A stretch of DNA of 23,668 bases from NCBI RefSeq assembly GCF_946478835.1, contig NZ_CAMLDV010000042.1:1-23668 (forward strand), given 5' to 3'. Source of the stretch: an uncultured Bdellovibrio sp. Its GTDB lineage: Bacteria; Bdellovibrionota; Bdellovibrionia; Bdellovibrionales; Bdellovibrionaceae. This document shows, in pieces, positions 1 through 7,684 of the stretch. Under the pieces are notes generated by a model, which was not told where the DNA came from, did no database searches, and was given only the letters and a program-made list of their open reading frames with translations. Both the position numbers and the translations under genes were made by a program. Each line of letters begins with the position of its first letter. Position 1 is the stretch's first letter.

Positions 1-807
1 GCAAGTATCCGTGTGAAAGAATAAAAGTTTGTGTGGGGCCAGTTTTGAATCATTCAAAGTCACTTTCTCTCCAGCTGTTGTGACAAATTCTATTTCTGTC
101 ACACCTTGCTCTTGATCAAAAACCGCCGGTAAATTACTTTGTGTCAAAATAAAGACACCAAGAACCATCAAACCATATCCTGTCGCCTCTTCGATTTTTG
201 GAAGATATTTTCTAAGAAGTTTTAATTTCTCAGAAACAAACTCACCACCGAAAGCTAAGCCAATGAAAGGTGCAACGACTCCCGCACCGAATGTCAGCAT
301 CATCAGCGCACTTTCTTGAAGCGATCTGTCTTTCGTTGCAATATAAGCAAGAACTCCACCAAGAATCGGACCCACACAAGGTGTCCACGCCAAACCAAAA
401 GTGGCGCCAAAAATAAATCCATGAAGTGACTTCGGAAAATATTTTTTAAAGTCAGGCAAGTACGCCGAGCGAGTCATCCATGCGAATACTTTCGACTCGC
501 CACTTTTCTTTGGCATCATTCCCGACATCTTAGTTCCATAAAGCAGAACGATGATTCCAGAAATCATCAAAAGATAAACTTTTGACTCTCCCAAAAAATC
601 TGTCACGAATGGCAGACTCATTCCCATAAGTGTGAAAGTGAATAAAAATCCCAACGAGAACAACAACGTCGCACGCACGCGAGAAAAGCGTGAGGGACCG
701 TCTGCCATAATGTAGTTTGCTGCGACAATAGGAACCATAGGAAGAACACATGGAGAAATAAATGTCCCAAGCCCCGCCGCAAACAGACCTAACCAAGTAA
801 ATGTCAT
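1..807 (-). CDS. ccdA: CcdA/DsbD-type membrane thiol-disulfide reductase, 3' end outside the window
   Basis: The 269 codons visible read as a polytopic membrane protein that moves reducing power from the cytoplasm across the inner membrane to exported thiol proteins. The two family signatures are present: FISPCVLPMVPI near residues 17-28 and AWTPCVGPILGG near residues 143-154, each a Cys-Pro-flanked helix of the CcdA/DsbD core. After the last hydrophobic segment comes a soluble stretch ending in LLFFHTDTC at the window edge. That looks like the start of a thioredoxin-like domain with its first active-site Cys, so the full protein may be a CcdA-thioredoxin fusion. The ATG overlaps the stop of the upstream ArsR-rhodanese gene in an ATGA, which implies translational coupling. 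The CcdA family is confident. The C-terminal thioredoxin domain is inferred from a few residues. Confidence 0.88.
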   Translation of the reverse strand, partial: MTFTWLGLFAAGLGTFISPCVLPMVPIVAANYIMADGPSRFSRVRATLLFSLGFLFTFTLMGMSLPFVTDFLGESKVYLLMISGIIVLLYGTKMSGMMPKKSGESKVFAWMTRSAYLPDFKKYFPKSLHGFIFGATFGLAWTPCVGPILGGVLAYIATKDRSLQESALMMLTFGAGVVAPFIGLAFGGEFVSEKLKLLRKYLPKIEEATGYGLMVLGVFILTQSNLPAVFDQEQGVTEIEFVTTAGEKVTLNDSKLAPHKLLFFHTDTC

Positions 808-1478
808 TGCTTGTCTCCCTGAATGAGTTGCAATTGAAATGGACTTTCTCTTAGACGATAAGCCTCATATCCCAGCTTACGCAGATGCTTTACAGCATTT
901 GAAGCTTTCCCACAGTAACGACCCCGACAATACACATACACTGTTTTTGATTTCACCAAGCCCAGAGATTTATAGTTTGCAAAACCAGCAAGATCTTCCA
1001 TCGGAACTGCAATAGCTCCTGGAACTTTCGTCATCGCCGTCTCTTTCGACGTTCGCACATCCAGCAGAGTTGCTTTTCCTTTTTCAACCAACTTAAGAAC
1101 TTCTTCCGGAGTTTCCTCTGCCACCAAAGAAGCATCGATGAGAATATCTTCTTTATGGTTGAGGTCTTCATCCACCTCGTGAGCAAGATTCTGAAACCCT
1201 TCCCACAATTGCAACACCATTGGATTTTGAATTTTATAAATACGGCTCAATCCGCGTCGCTCACAGCTAACGATTCTCATGCGCGCCAGACGCTGAAGAT
1301 GTTGCGAGACATTGGCAACGGATTCTCCCGTTTCTTGCGCCAACTCCTCAACACTGCATTCCGCTTGCGCCAAAATTTGGATGATTTTTAAACGCGCTGG
1401 TGAAGCAAATGCTGAAACAATCTGACTGATTGTTTCGTAAACTCCACTGCGAACTTCTTGCGTGCTGGTTTCTTTCAT
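804..1478 (-). CDS. ArsR-family transcriptional repressor fused to a rhodanese domain
   Basis: This 224-residue protein has an N-terminal ArsR/SmtB winged helix (about residues 10-100; helix-turn-helix around SVEELAQETGESVANVSQHL) and a C-terminal rhodanese domain (about residues 115-218). The rhodanese part shows LLDVRTSKE, PGAIAVPMEDL and the active-site loop CRGRYCG with Cys184 as the expected persulfide-carrying residue. Other Cys are at 41 and 72. Cys41 sits where metal- or sulfur-sensing ArsR proteins carry a ligand, so it could sense thiol or persulfide state. It is the first gene of an operon with the CcdA-like gene, which it overlaps by 4 bases. A perfect inverted repeat lies just upstream of the start, so autorepression is likely. 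The inducer cannot be read from the sequence. ArsR-rhodanese fusions are a known architecture, and the domain calls are confident. Confidence 0.92.
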   Translation of the reverse strand: MKETSTQEVRSGVYETISQIVSAFASPARLKIIQILAQAECSVEELAQETGESVANVSQHLQRLARMRIVSCERRGLSRIYKIQNPMVLQLWEGFQNLAHEVDEDLNHKEDILIDASLVAEETPEEVLKLVEKGKATLLDVRTSKETAMTKVPGAIAVPMEDLAGFANYKSLGLVKSKTVYVYCRGRYCGKASNAVKHLRKLGYEAYRLRESPFQLQLIQGDKQ

Positions 1479-1514
1479 AAATTCAAGTATTCAATAGATT
1501 ACTTGAATAGTCAA
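1479..1514 (-). promoter_or_regulatory. Promoter with embedded ArsR-type operator
   Basis: On the minus strand a TTGACT -35 (1509-1514) is followed by 17 bases and an AATACT -10 (1486-1491). A perfect inverted repeat, ATTCAAGTA-N10-TACTTGAAT (1481-1508), fills the spacer and covers the -10. The site lies directly upstream of the ArsR-rhodanese start, the expected position for autorepression. No Shine-Dalgarno sequence is visible before the ATG at 1478, and the predicted transcription start falls within a base or two of that ATG. The repeat is directly visible. The promoter assignment and binding protein are inferred. Confidence 0.6.
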
Positions 1515-1531
1515 GGCGTCAGCAAAAACCA

Positions 1532-1551
1532 TGAAAATACCGGTATTTTCA
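1532..1551. promoter_or_regulatory. Perfect 20-base palindrome, possible operator
   Basis: TGAAAATACCGGTATTTTCA is a perfect palindrome with no spacer. It lies between the ArsR promoter and the small exported-protein gene at 1720. The absence of a loop argues against a terminator and for a dimeric DNA-binding protein. I do not recognise the motif. The rest of the 1552-1719 gap shows only a short CACTC/GAGTG hairpin (1570-1583) and no convincing promoter. Confidence 0.4.
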
Positions 1552-1719
1552 GATGCTTATTGTGAAACTCACTCTTGAGAGTGGACCGTAAAACGCCATC
1601 AATGACTAGGAACTTTACACTAAACAGGCTCTAGATCATTTAAAGCGTTGTTCGTTCAGGAACATGCTTTGCACCGCAAAACGTACTCGAAAAAATAACT
1701 AAAATGAAAAGGAGACCCT

Positions 1720-2115
1720 ATGAAAAAATTTGTACTTCTTATTGCAGGACTTTTGACAACTCTTGCATCTACACAAAGTCTCGCAGCGCAAGCGTGTGCT
1801 GCTCACTACACGGCAGGCATTGGACATTTATTTAAAGGTGAATCCGTTGTCCTCGGCAATGTTGAAAAAATCAAGCTAGGCCAATCTTCTCACGACGAAC
1901 TTTACACTGTGTCTGTTTCTAAAAGCGGCCAGGTGTCATTGACTGAAACTCAAACTGGAAAAAAAGTGGAGCTTAAAAGAGCCGATGTCTCTCCAGAGCT
2001 TCAAATTCACGTAACAAATGGTGACTTGAAACCTTATCCAGAAGGAGTTCCAGGTACCTTTGTTGATGGTCGTCGCTTCATCGCGATCATGTGCGCTGAC
2101 GAAAGCAATTTCTAA
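1720..2115 (+). CDS. Small exported protein of unknown function
   Basis: This 131-residue protein starts with a typical Sec signal peptide (MKKF, a hydrophobic stretch and a likely cleavage after SLAA near residue 23). The mature part is about 108 residues, polar, with two Cys, one near its start (QACAAH) and one near the end (IMCADE), which could form a disulfide. I recognise no family. The start is well supported by AAAAGGAG at 1707-1714, five bases before the ATG. It appears to be a single-gene unit: a 241-base gap separates it from the divergent ArsR gene, and a hairpin at 2133-2151 follows it. It probably acts in the periplasm or outside the cell. Confidence 0.75.
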   Translation: MKKFVLLIAGLLTTLASTQSLAAQACAAHYTAGIGHLFKGESVVLGNVEKIKLGQSSHDELYTVSVSKSGQVSLTETQTGKKVELKRADVSPELQIHVTNGDLKPYPEGVPGTFVDGRRFIAIMCADESNF

Positions 2116-2132
2116 TACGTGTCTTAATTTGC

Positions 2133-2151
2133 AGGGAGCGCTCCGCTCCCT
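2133..2151 (+). terminator. Hairpin after the small exported-protein gene, possible weak terminator
   Basis: An 8-base-pair perfect stem (AGGGAGCG / CGCTCCCT) encloses a three-base CTC loop, 18 bases after the stop codon. There is no T-run on the plus-strand side, so it is at best a weak intrinsic terminator or an mRNA-stabilising 3' hairpin. The remainder of the gap up to 2277 shows nothing clear. Confidence 0.4.
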
Positions 2152-2277
2152 ACGCGTTCAAATCAAGAAATAATCATCTCACTTTGAGAATTCTCGAACG
2201 CGGAACAGATAAAAATCGAATTAGCTTCTGATATCTAAAAGAAAAAGGTCGAGGATCCGATAAGTTATCTCATATAT

Positions 2278-5200
2278 ATGAGGAACGTACACCGGACTGT
2301 CCTTTGGGCTTTCTTATTAATTATCTCACCTCTCCTGAGCGGTTGCTCTTTGGAAGTCGCTATTGATCCAACGAACCTGACAGATCTTCTTGAATCTCCG
2401 AGCCTCGAAGATAACACTCTGAACTCTTCAAAACTTATTCGAGCGCAATATCCGCAAACAGTACGTGTTTTAAACACAGCCACTACTTTGCAAAACGGAA
2501 AAATTCTTTTAGCTGGTGGTGCTACGGACGCGAACAACTCCCTCACCACAGTCGCTTTATCTTCTGCTGAAATTTATGATCCTGAACTAGGAACCTGGTC
2601 CCAAGCGGCTTCACTTTCCCAAGGAAGACTCAATCACACAGCCACAGCACTTCAGGACGGAAAAGTCTTGATCGTTGGAGGCGCCATTAATAACGGTGCC
2701 TCAACGACTTGCCTGAACACCTCGGCTCTTTACGATCCCGCTTCGAACACTTGGAGTGCTGCCGCTTCTTTAGCGACGGGTCGTTGTTATCATAGCGCAA
2801 CCCTTCTTTCCGATGGACGTGTCATGGTCATCGGCGGAAGAACTGAAAATTCTGTTGCCCTCGGAATTTCAAACTATCTTAGCAGCGCTGAAATTTATAA
2901 TCCGGCAACCAACACATGGACCGCGGCTGCAAGCATGACCGCAAGTCGTGGATACCATAGTGCCGTTTTACTTAAGAGCAACAAAATCTTTGTCGTCGGC
3001 GGACGAAACACTTCGGGCCTTTTAACCACTGCTCTCTACAACCCTTCAGCAAACTCTTGGGCGGCAGGCCCGTCGTTAACAAAATCTAGAAAAGATCACA
3101 CGGCAACTCTTTTACCAGAAGGAAAAGTCGTTATCATTGGCGGCGTTGATGATACAGGAGTCATCTTAAGCGACACGACCCTGTACGATCCATCCTCCGG
3201 TGCTTCAGGAGCATTTTCAAACGGCGCATCCCTCGCTATCGCACGTAAATCTCATACAGCAACTCTAATCGGTGACAGAGTTTTTGTCATTGGCGGTAGC
3301 ACCACATCGACGGCCTTTAAAGACACTGTGATTTACGACCCATCCATAAATCAATGGCAGACATTTGCAGATTTAAAAAGTGGCCCGCGTTATCTTCACA
3401 CGGCCAATATCGCAGGACAATATTTGGTAGTTCTTGGCGGACTTTCAGAAACCACCTACCTTTTCCCAGTAAACACACCCGAGAAATTAAATATCTCCAC
3501 ATTCATTTGGAAATCTGAAGGCAATATGTCGGCAAGCCGATTTATTCCTGCCGCAGCTTTATTAAACAATGGCAAAGTCTTCGTTAGCGGTGGCGTTTCA
3601 ACAGAGCCCACTCTGAATTATCCTACTTCATCCGATATCTTCGACCCTGCAACTGGCAACTGGAGTGCTGCTGCACCCATTCCAGCTCCCCGCGCTCGAA
3701 GCACGTCCACCACTTTACCCAATGGCAAAGTGCTTGTTGTTGGAGGTCAAGATGACGCAAACATCTTGGGCACTACGATTCTCTATGATCCAAACTCTGA
3801 TAGCTGGAGTGCAGGCCCCTCATTAAGTCATCCTCGATCAGGACATGTAGCCGTCCTCTTGCCGAATGGAAAAGTTCTTGTGATCGGAGGAACAGGAGAT
3901 TTCGGCGGTTCACTTTTAATTGGTGAAGCCGAAGTCTACGATCCAAGCACAAACACTTGGAGTTCAGGTGGCACTATGCCAGTTCCTTGTTACTATCCGT
4001 CAGCGACAATTATCTCAGGAAAAGTTGTCGTTATCGGGGGATTAGCGACTCCGAATTACTCGCAAGCCGTCCAAATCTATGATATCGCCTCCAACACATG
4101 GACCTCCGGAACCTCGGCAACAGTAGGTCGACTGGGACATATTGCTGCGCCTATCGGCGGAAAGATTCTCGTCGCTGGTGGTTCCAACACAGGCGGTTTT
4201 TTAAATTCCACTGAAATCTATGATGTTGCAGCAAACACGTGGCAACCAGGTCCCGCTATGTCCATGGCTCGCAGCTCTGCGGGGGTCGCGACTTTGCCCG
4301 ACGGAAAAATTTTGGTGATAGGCGGACAAGTCACAAGCATCCTTGCGACTTCAAGTTCTGAAATTTATGATCCGGTTGCAAATAGCTGGAGTAAAGCGAG
4401 TCGCTTCTTAAACACGGCACGTGGCGGATTTACCACCTTCACACTGTCAGACAGAATTCTTGTTCTTGGCGGCGCAGATCCAGTGAAATCTGTGATGACG
4501 GTCGAATCCTATGGACAAGAGACCTCCCCTTCTTCTCAATGGCAGGCTCCTGATATCCTCAAAGGTAGAACGAATCATACTTCGACATTGCTTAAAGATG
4601 GCCGAGTTCTTGTCGCCGGCGGAGGTGACGGTGCTAGACCTCTATCAAGCACGGCGATTTATAATCCGTCCACAAATCAATGGACAGCCGGACCGAACCT
4701 CTCGGTTGCTCGCTACAATCACACCGCAACTCTTCTTGCTTCGGGCAAAGTCTTTATCGCAGGTGGTGCCGGAGGAGGAGCAGGTTCTGACATTAATCAA
4801 ACCGCCGACATCTTTGACCCTAACACAAACACGGTTTCTACGATGCCGCTCTTAACCGCGCGCGCCGCTCACGCCGCTATTGAAGTACCCGGAGGAAAAG
4901 TTTTGCTTTCCGGTGGAGCTGGAAATACGGATATCACAACAAAGAATGAGATCTGTGATCCTGAGGCAGGCACTTGTCAGGCTTCTGCGGATCGACCCAA
5001 TGGACTTTACGATGTCGTTGTGCCGTTAAAAAACGGGAACTACTTGTTTGTCGGCGCTTTTGGAAATAACACTTATCAACCGACGACAGACACATGGACG
5101 GCGGCTGCTTCCATGAGTGTCCAACGAGCTTTCCACGCCGCGACTCTGCTCCCGAATGGAAAAGTTTTGGTGACAGGAGGAATTTCTGTTCTGGATGGTC

Positions 5201-5535
5201 AGTCCGTTGCCAGCACTGAGATTTACGACCCCGCAACCAACACTTGGTCTGCAGGTGCTCCTTTAGATACTCCTCTTTCTTATGCCACGATCAATCTTCT
5301 TCCTTCAGGAGAAGTCGTTCTTACGGGCGGCACCCCAGCAAGTATTTTTGACGGAGAAAATGGTGTTCGGATCTATAACTACCTCACCGGTCAGTGGACT
5401 CTCGGACAATCATTAAAGGACGCTCGCATCGGTCACACCGCGACTCTTTTAAAGAATGGACACTTGATGGTGTACGGAGGCCAAAGCACCACTCTTGGAG
5501 CAATTCCTTTCTGGGAACAAGTTTTCGATCCTTAG
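2278..5535 (+). CDS. Large kelch-repeat lipoprotein (about 21 kelch units)
   Basis: This 1085-residue protein has a lipoprotein signal peptide with lipobox LSGC (Cys23). Ser follows the Cys, so outer-membrane sorting is expected. From about residue 60 to the end it is made of kelch units of roughly 45-52 residues, following GKVLVxGG...IYDPxxNTWSxxxxLxxxRxxHTATLLP. I count 21 GG-containing units. Units 7 and 14 are atypical and unit 21 is cut short at FDP, which fits three consecutive seven-bladed beta-propellers. Such proteins usually bind ligands or partners at the cell surface. No galactose-oxidase catalytic set was identified. The ATG at 2278 gives a sensible signal peptide, but its ribosome binding site is poor. 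It is convergent with the hemerythrin gene, 14 bases away. The fold is confident; the ligand is unknown. Confidence 0.9.
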   Translation: MRNVHRTVLWAFLLIISPLLSGCSLEVAIDPTNLTDLLESPSLEDNTLNSSKLIRAQYPQTVRVLNTATTLQNGKILLAGGATDANNSLTTVALSSAEIYDPELGTWSQAASLSQGRLNHTATALQDGKVLIVGGAINNGASTTCLNTSALYDPASNTWSAAASLATGRCYHSATLLSDGRVMVIGGRTENSVALGISNYLSSAEIYNPATNTWTAAASMTASRGYHSAVLLKSNKIFVVGGRNTSGLLTTALYNPSANSWAAGPSLTKSRKDHTATLLPEGKVVIIGGVDDTGVILSDTTLYDPSSGASGAFSNGASLAIARKSHTATLIGDRVFVIGGSTTSTAFKDTVIYDPSINQWQTFADLKSGPRYLHTANIAGQYLVVLGGLSETTYLFPVNTPEKLNISTFIWKSEGNMSASRFIPAAALLNNGKVFVSGGVSTEPTLNYPTSSDIFDPATGNWSAAAPIPAPRARSTSTTLPNGKVLVVGGQDDANILGTTILYDPNSDSWSAGPSLSHPRSGHVAVLLPNGKVLVIGGTGDFGGSLLIGEAEVYDPSTNTWSSGGTMPVPCYYPSATIISGKVVVIGGLATPNYSQAVQIYDIASNTWTSGTSATVGRLGHIAAPIGGKILVAGGSNTGGFLNSTEIYDVAANTWQPGPAMSMARSSAGVATLPDGKILVIGGQVTSILATSSSEIYDPVANSWSKASRFLNTARGGFTTFTLSDRILVLGGADPVKSVMTVESYGQETSPSSQWQAPDILKGRTNHTSTLLKDGRVLVAGGGDGARPLSSTAIYNPSTNQWTAGPNLSVARYNHTATLLASGKVFIAGGAGGGAGSDINQTADIFDPNTNTVSTMPLLTARAAHAAIEVPGGKVLLSGGAGNTDITTKNEICDPEAGTCQASADRPNGLYDVVVPLKNGNYLFVGAFGNNTYQPTTDTWTAAASMSVQRAFHAATLLPNGKVLVTGGISVLDGQSVASTEIYDPATNTWSAGAPLDTPLSYATINLLPSGEVVLTGGTPASIFDGENGVRIYNYLTGQWTLGQSLKDARIGHTATLLKNGHLMVYGGQSTTLGAIPFWEQVFDP

Positions 5536-5549
5536 TTTATAAACGACGG

Positions 5550-6239
5550 CTACAGACGAGGGCTGTACTGTTTTAGGTCAAAAATTCCTAAGTCTTTTTC
5601 AACCTCTTCAATCCGACCGACGATATTTTCAAATCCATTTTTGCCAAAAAGCTGACGCTCACGCTCTTCAAAATTTTCGCCGAGTTGATGGTATTCTTTC
5701 TCTCCGACCACATTTTTAAACGCCGGAAAAAGGACTGTGTCCTCTCGCGCTTCGTGGGCACGATACATTTTGACAAAGGATTGGAGCGCCGTTTTTAATT
5801 TATCTCTTTCGTCGTTATTCTTTAAAGACTTCGTGTTTGAATAAGAAAGAATCGACGAAGTCAAAGTTCTTCCAGCCTCGTGTTGTGATTTTAGGATCGG
5901 AACAAGATCCGTGAGTTGATTGGCCTTCATAAGTCTTGGAAAGACAAAATCCTCTTCCAACTTTTCGTGATAGCCTTGAATAAAATTCTGAATGATCGAC
6001 GCTGATTTTTTTAATTGCTCAGGATCAAATTCTTTCTTTTTATCAAGGCGCAGACTGATCTCATCATAAATTAACAGAATTCTGTTCAAAGCCCCGTGCT
6101 CGCGCATAAGGTCTTCAACAGCCGTGACATTTTTCTCTTTTTCTTCTTTCGCCCACGCCGAGACACCGGGAGTAAAAGCAAGAAGTCCCACTCCCAAAGA
6201 GGCCGTTGACTTAAAGAAGTCGCGTCGTTCTTTTTGCAT
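5550..6239 (-). CDS. Tat-exported hemerythrin HHE-domain protein
   Basis: I start this at the internal ATG at 6239 (229 residues) because the protein then begins MQKERRDFFKSTASLGVGLL, a standard twin-arginine signal (RRDFFK at 5-10). Starting at 6329 would bury that signal 30 residues in. The rest is a hemerythrin-like four-helix bundle with candidate di-iron ligands His48 (REHG), His91/Glu95 (YHEKLEE), His120 (QHEAG) and His162 with Glu166/Asp167 (AHEARED). Members of this family bind O2, NO or iron, or serve in stress defence. Export by Tat suggests the folded, metal-loaded protein works in the periplasm. The ribosome binding site is weak. It is convergent with the kelch gene and divergent from the gene at 6469. 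Family confidence is high; exact role unknown. Confidence 0.85.
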   Translation of the reverse strand: MQKERRDFFKSTASLGVGLLAFTPGVSAWAKEEKEKNVTAVEDLMREHGALNRILLIYDEISLRLDKKKEFDPEQLKKSASIIQNFIQGYHEKLEEDFVFPRLMKANQLTDLVPILKSQHEAGRTLTSSILSYSNTKSLKNNDERDKLKTALQSFVKMYRAHEAREDTVLFPAFKNVVGEKEYHQLGENFEERERQLFGKNGFENIVGRIEEVEKDLGIFDLKQYSPRL

Positions 6240-6351
6240 AGAAGACCACTGTACTGTAAGGCAGAAAGCTCTTTTAACTTTCAATCTTGAAAATACCAAA
6301 ATACAAAAGCCCGAAGGGACAGACGACATTGTGTTCGTTTATTTTTATCGA

Positions 6352-6370
6352 ATATTTTTAAATAAAATAT
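6352..6370. promoter_or_regulatory. AT-rich inverted repeat in the divergent 6240-6468 gap
   Basis: ATATTTT-TAAAT-AAAATAT is a 7-base perfect inverted repeat in the 229-base gap between the divergent hemerythrin and caspase-like genes. The gap is AT-rich throughout and must hold both promoters. A TGTATA-like -10 candidate sits near 6437 for the plus-strand gene, without a good -35. AT-rich dyads arise easily by chance, so this is a weak call. Confidence 0.25.
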
Positions 6371-6468
6371 CACCCGAAACTATGAGTGTTTTTTTACAAA
6401 TCAAAGAGAAGCCCTTTAAAACTTCCAAACCTTTCTGTATAGACATCAAAATAAACAGGAAAGAAATT

Positions 6469-7677
6469 ATGAAGTTAAAAGCCCTTTTGTCTGCGTTGAT
6501 CATCTCAGGAGTCACATTATCTGAATCCAGCCACGCCTTTTTAGTGGCCACAGAGCCGGCCTCATTGCGTGCAGGTGTTCCGACAGATGTTTTTGTAGCA
6601 GGCGACGGCAACGAGCAAGGAGACCTGTTTTTGAAATCCGCAGCCTTAGCCGCTCAAGTTTCCAAAGACCGTTTTCCACAAAGACAAAGAGTTGTCATTA
6701 GTGCTGTTACTGATTCTGTTTATGATGAAGGCGCTCTTCTTACTAAAGCGGGATTTTCTCTCAGAAAATTGGACGGCGAAAAATTGAGCAAAGAAAATCT
6801 TTTGGCATTATTGGGTCGTCTTCAAGCGCCCATCTCTTCTTTGCAGTTTTTTGCCCACTCAAATCCTCGAGTCGGCATGGAGTTAAAAGGATCTGCCCGA
6901 CTTTCTTCTGATGACCCTGAGTTTGCGGAAATCAAAAAATTCTTGGCACCCAATGCTATTGCTGTTTTTCACTCTTGCAGTTCGGGATGGGTCATGGCAC
7001 CAGCGGCAGCAAAAATTTGGAAACGTCCTACTTTTGGCGCTTTCACTTCCGATGATTTTCAAGAGCTTATGTCCGATGGAAAATGGTATTTCCATGATGC
7101 GGGTCTTTATCCAGAAAATCTTTCCCGCATTGGTTCTACCAGCAGCATTGTTCGCGAAAACATCAAATGTGGCAATCGCGAATGCCTTCGTTTAAAACCT
7201 GCAAATGTTCCTTATGACGGAGCCGTTGGACGCTTTGGAAAAGGACTGGGTTTTTACAAAGTTTTCTCTACGAATACAGACAAAGTCCCGGCGGCTTTGA
7301 TTCACTACACTTTATTAGTTCCTTCCGTCACGCCATTGACGGCACAATCCTCACGCAAAGACATTCTCGCCGTGGTTAAGGATTGGATGTGTCCCTCAGA
7401 TAAGAGCAGCAAACTTCGCGACGCCTGTTCTCAGGCTATCGATAGCGGAGCCTTTCAAAAAAATCCTACTCTCAGTTTCTATTCCGGTCCCGCCGTTGCG
7501 TGCAATAATATCGACTGCCAGACTGTCGTGAAATGCAGCAAATTAAAATCAGCCATGGGTCTTCCGTCTTGCAAAGCCCAGAACTTAAGCGATGCGCCTT
7601 CAACGGTCTTTAGTGATCAAATGAAGATGATCATGAAGGGTCTTCAAATGTTCGAACAACGCCAGATCGTATTCTAA
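6469..7677 (+). CDS. Exported protein with a caspase-like (clan CD) His/Cys signature
   Basis: I start at the ATG at 6469 (402 residues), which has AGGAAAG at 6457-6463 and a clear Sec signal peptide with likely cleavage after SSHA (residue 23). The reading frame extends upstream but that part has no protein-like features. Around residues 123-195 there is LQFFAHS (His130), a 40-residue stretch, then IAVFHSCSSG (Cys170) and a following TFGAFTSD. A hydrophobic strand ending in His, another ending in SCxSG, then a short strand is the pattern of caspase-fold proteins such as CHAT and DUF4347. The usual HG is HS here. The C-terminal third is Cys-rich (about seven Cys), consistent with disulfides outside the cytoplasm. 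I recognise no named family, and peptidase activity is an inference. Confidence 0.7.
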   Translation: MKLKALLSALIISGVTLSESSHAFLVATEPASLRAGVPTDVFVAGDGNEQGDLFLKSAALAAQVSKDRFPQRQRVVISAVTDSVYDEGALLTKAGFSLRKLDGEKLSKENLLALLGRLQAPISSLQFFAHSNPRVGMELKGSARLSSDDPEFAEIKKFLAPNAIAVFHSCSSGWVMAPAAAKIWKRPTFGAFTSDDFQELMSDGKWYFHDAGLYPENLSRIGSTSSIVRENIKCGNRECLRLKPANVPYDGAVGRFGKGLGFYKVFSTNTDKVPAALIHYTLLVPSVTPLTAQSSRKDILAVVKDWMCPSDKSSKLRDACSQAIDSGAFQKNPTLSFYSGPAVACNNIDCQTVVKCSKLKSAMGLPSCKAQNLSDAPSTVFSDQMKMIMKGLQMFEQRQIVF

Positions 7678-7684
7678 AAACCTG

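Noticed and set aside
530..796. 88-residue reading frame inside the CcdA-like gene
   Set aside because: It is a shadow frame on the same strand; the other frame gives an unbroken CcdA sequence with both Cys-Pro motifs.
6124..6468. Longer version of the caspase-like protein starting at 6124
   Set aside because: It would overlap the opposite-strand hemerythrin gene and bury a clear signal peptide. The ATG at 6469 has a good ribosome binding site.
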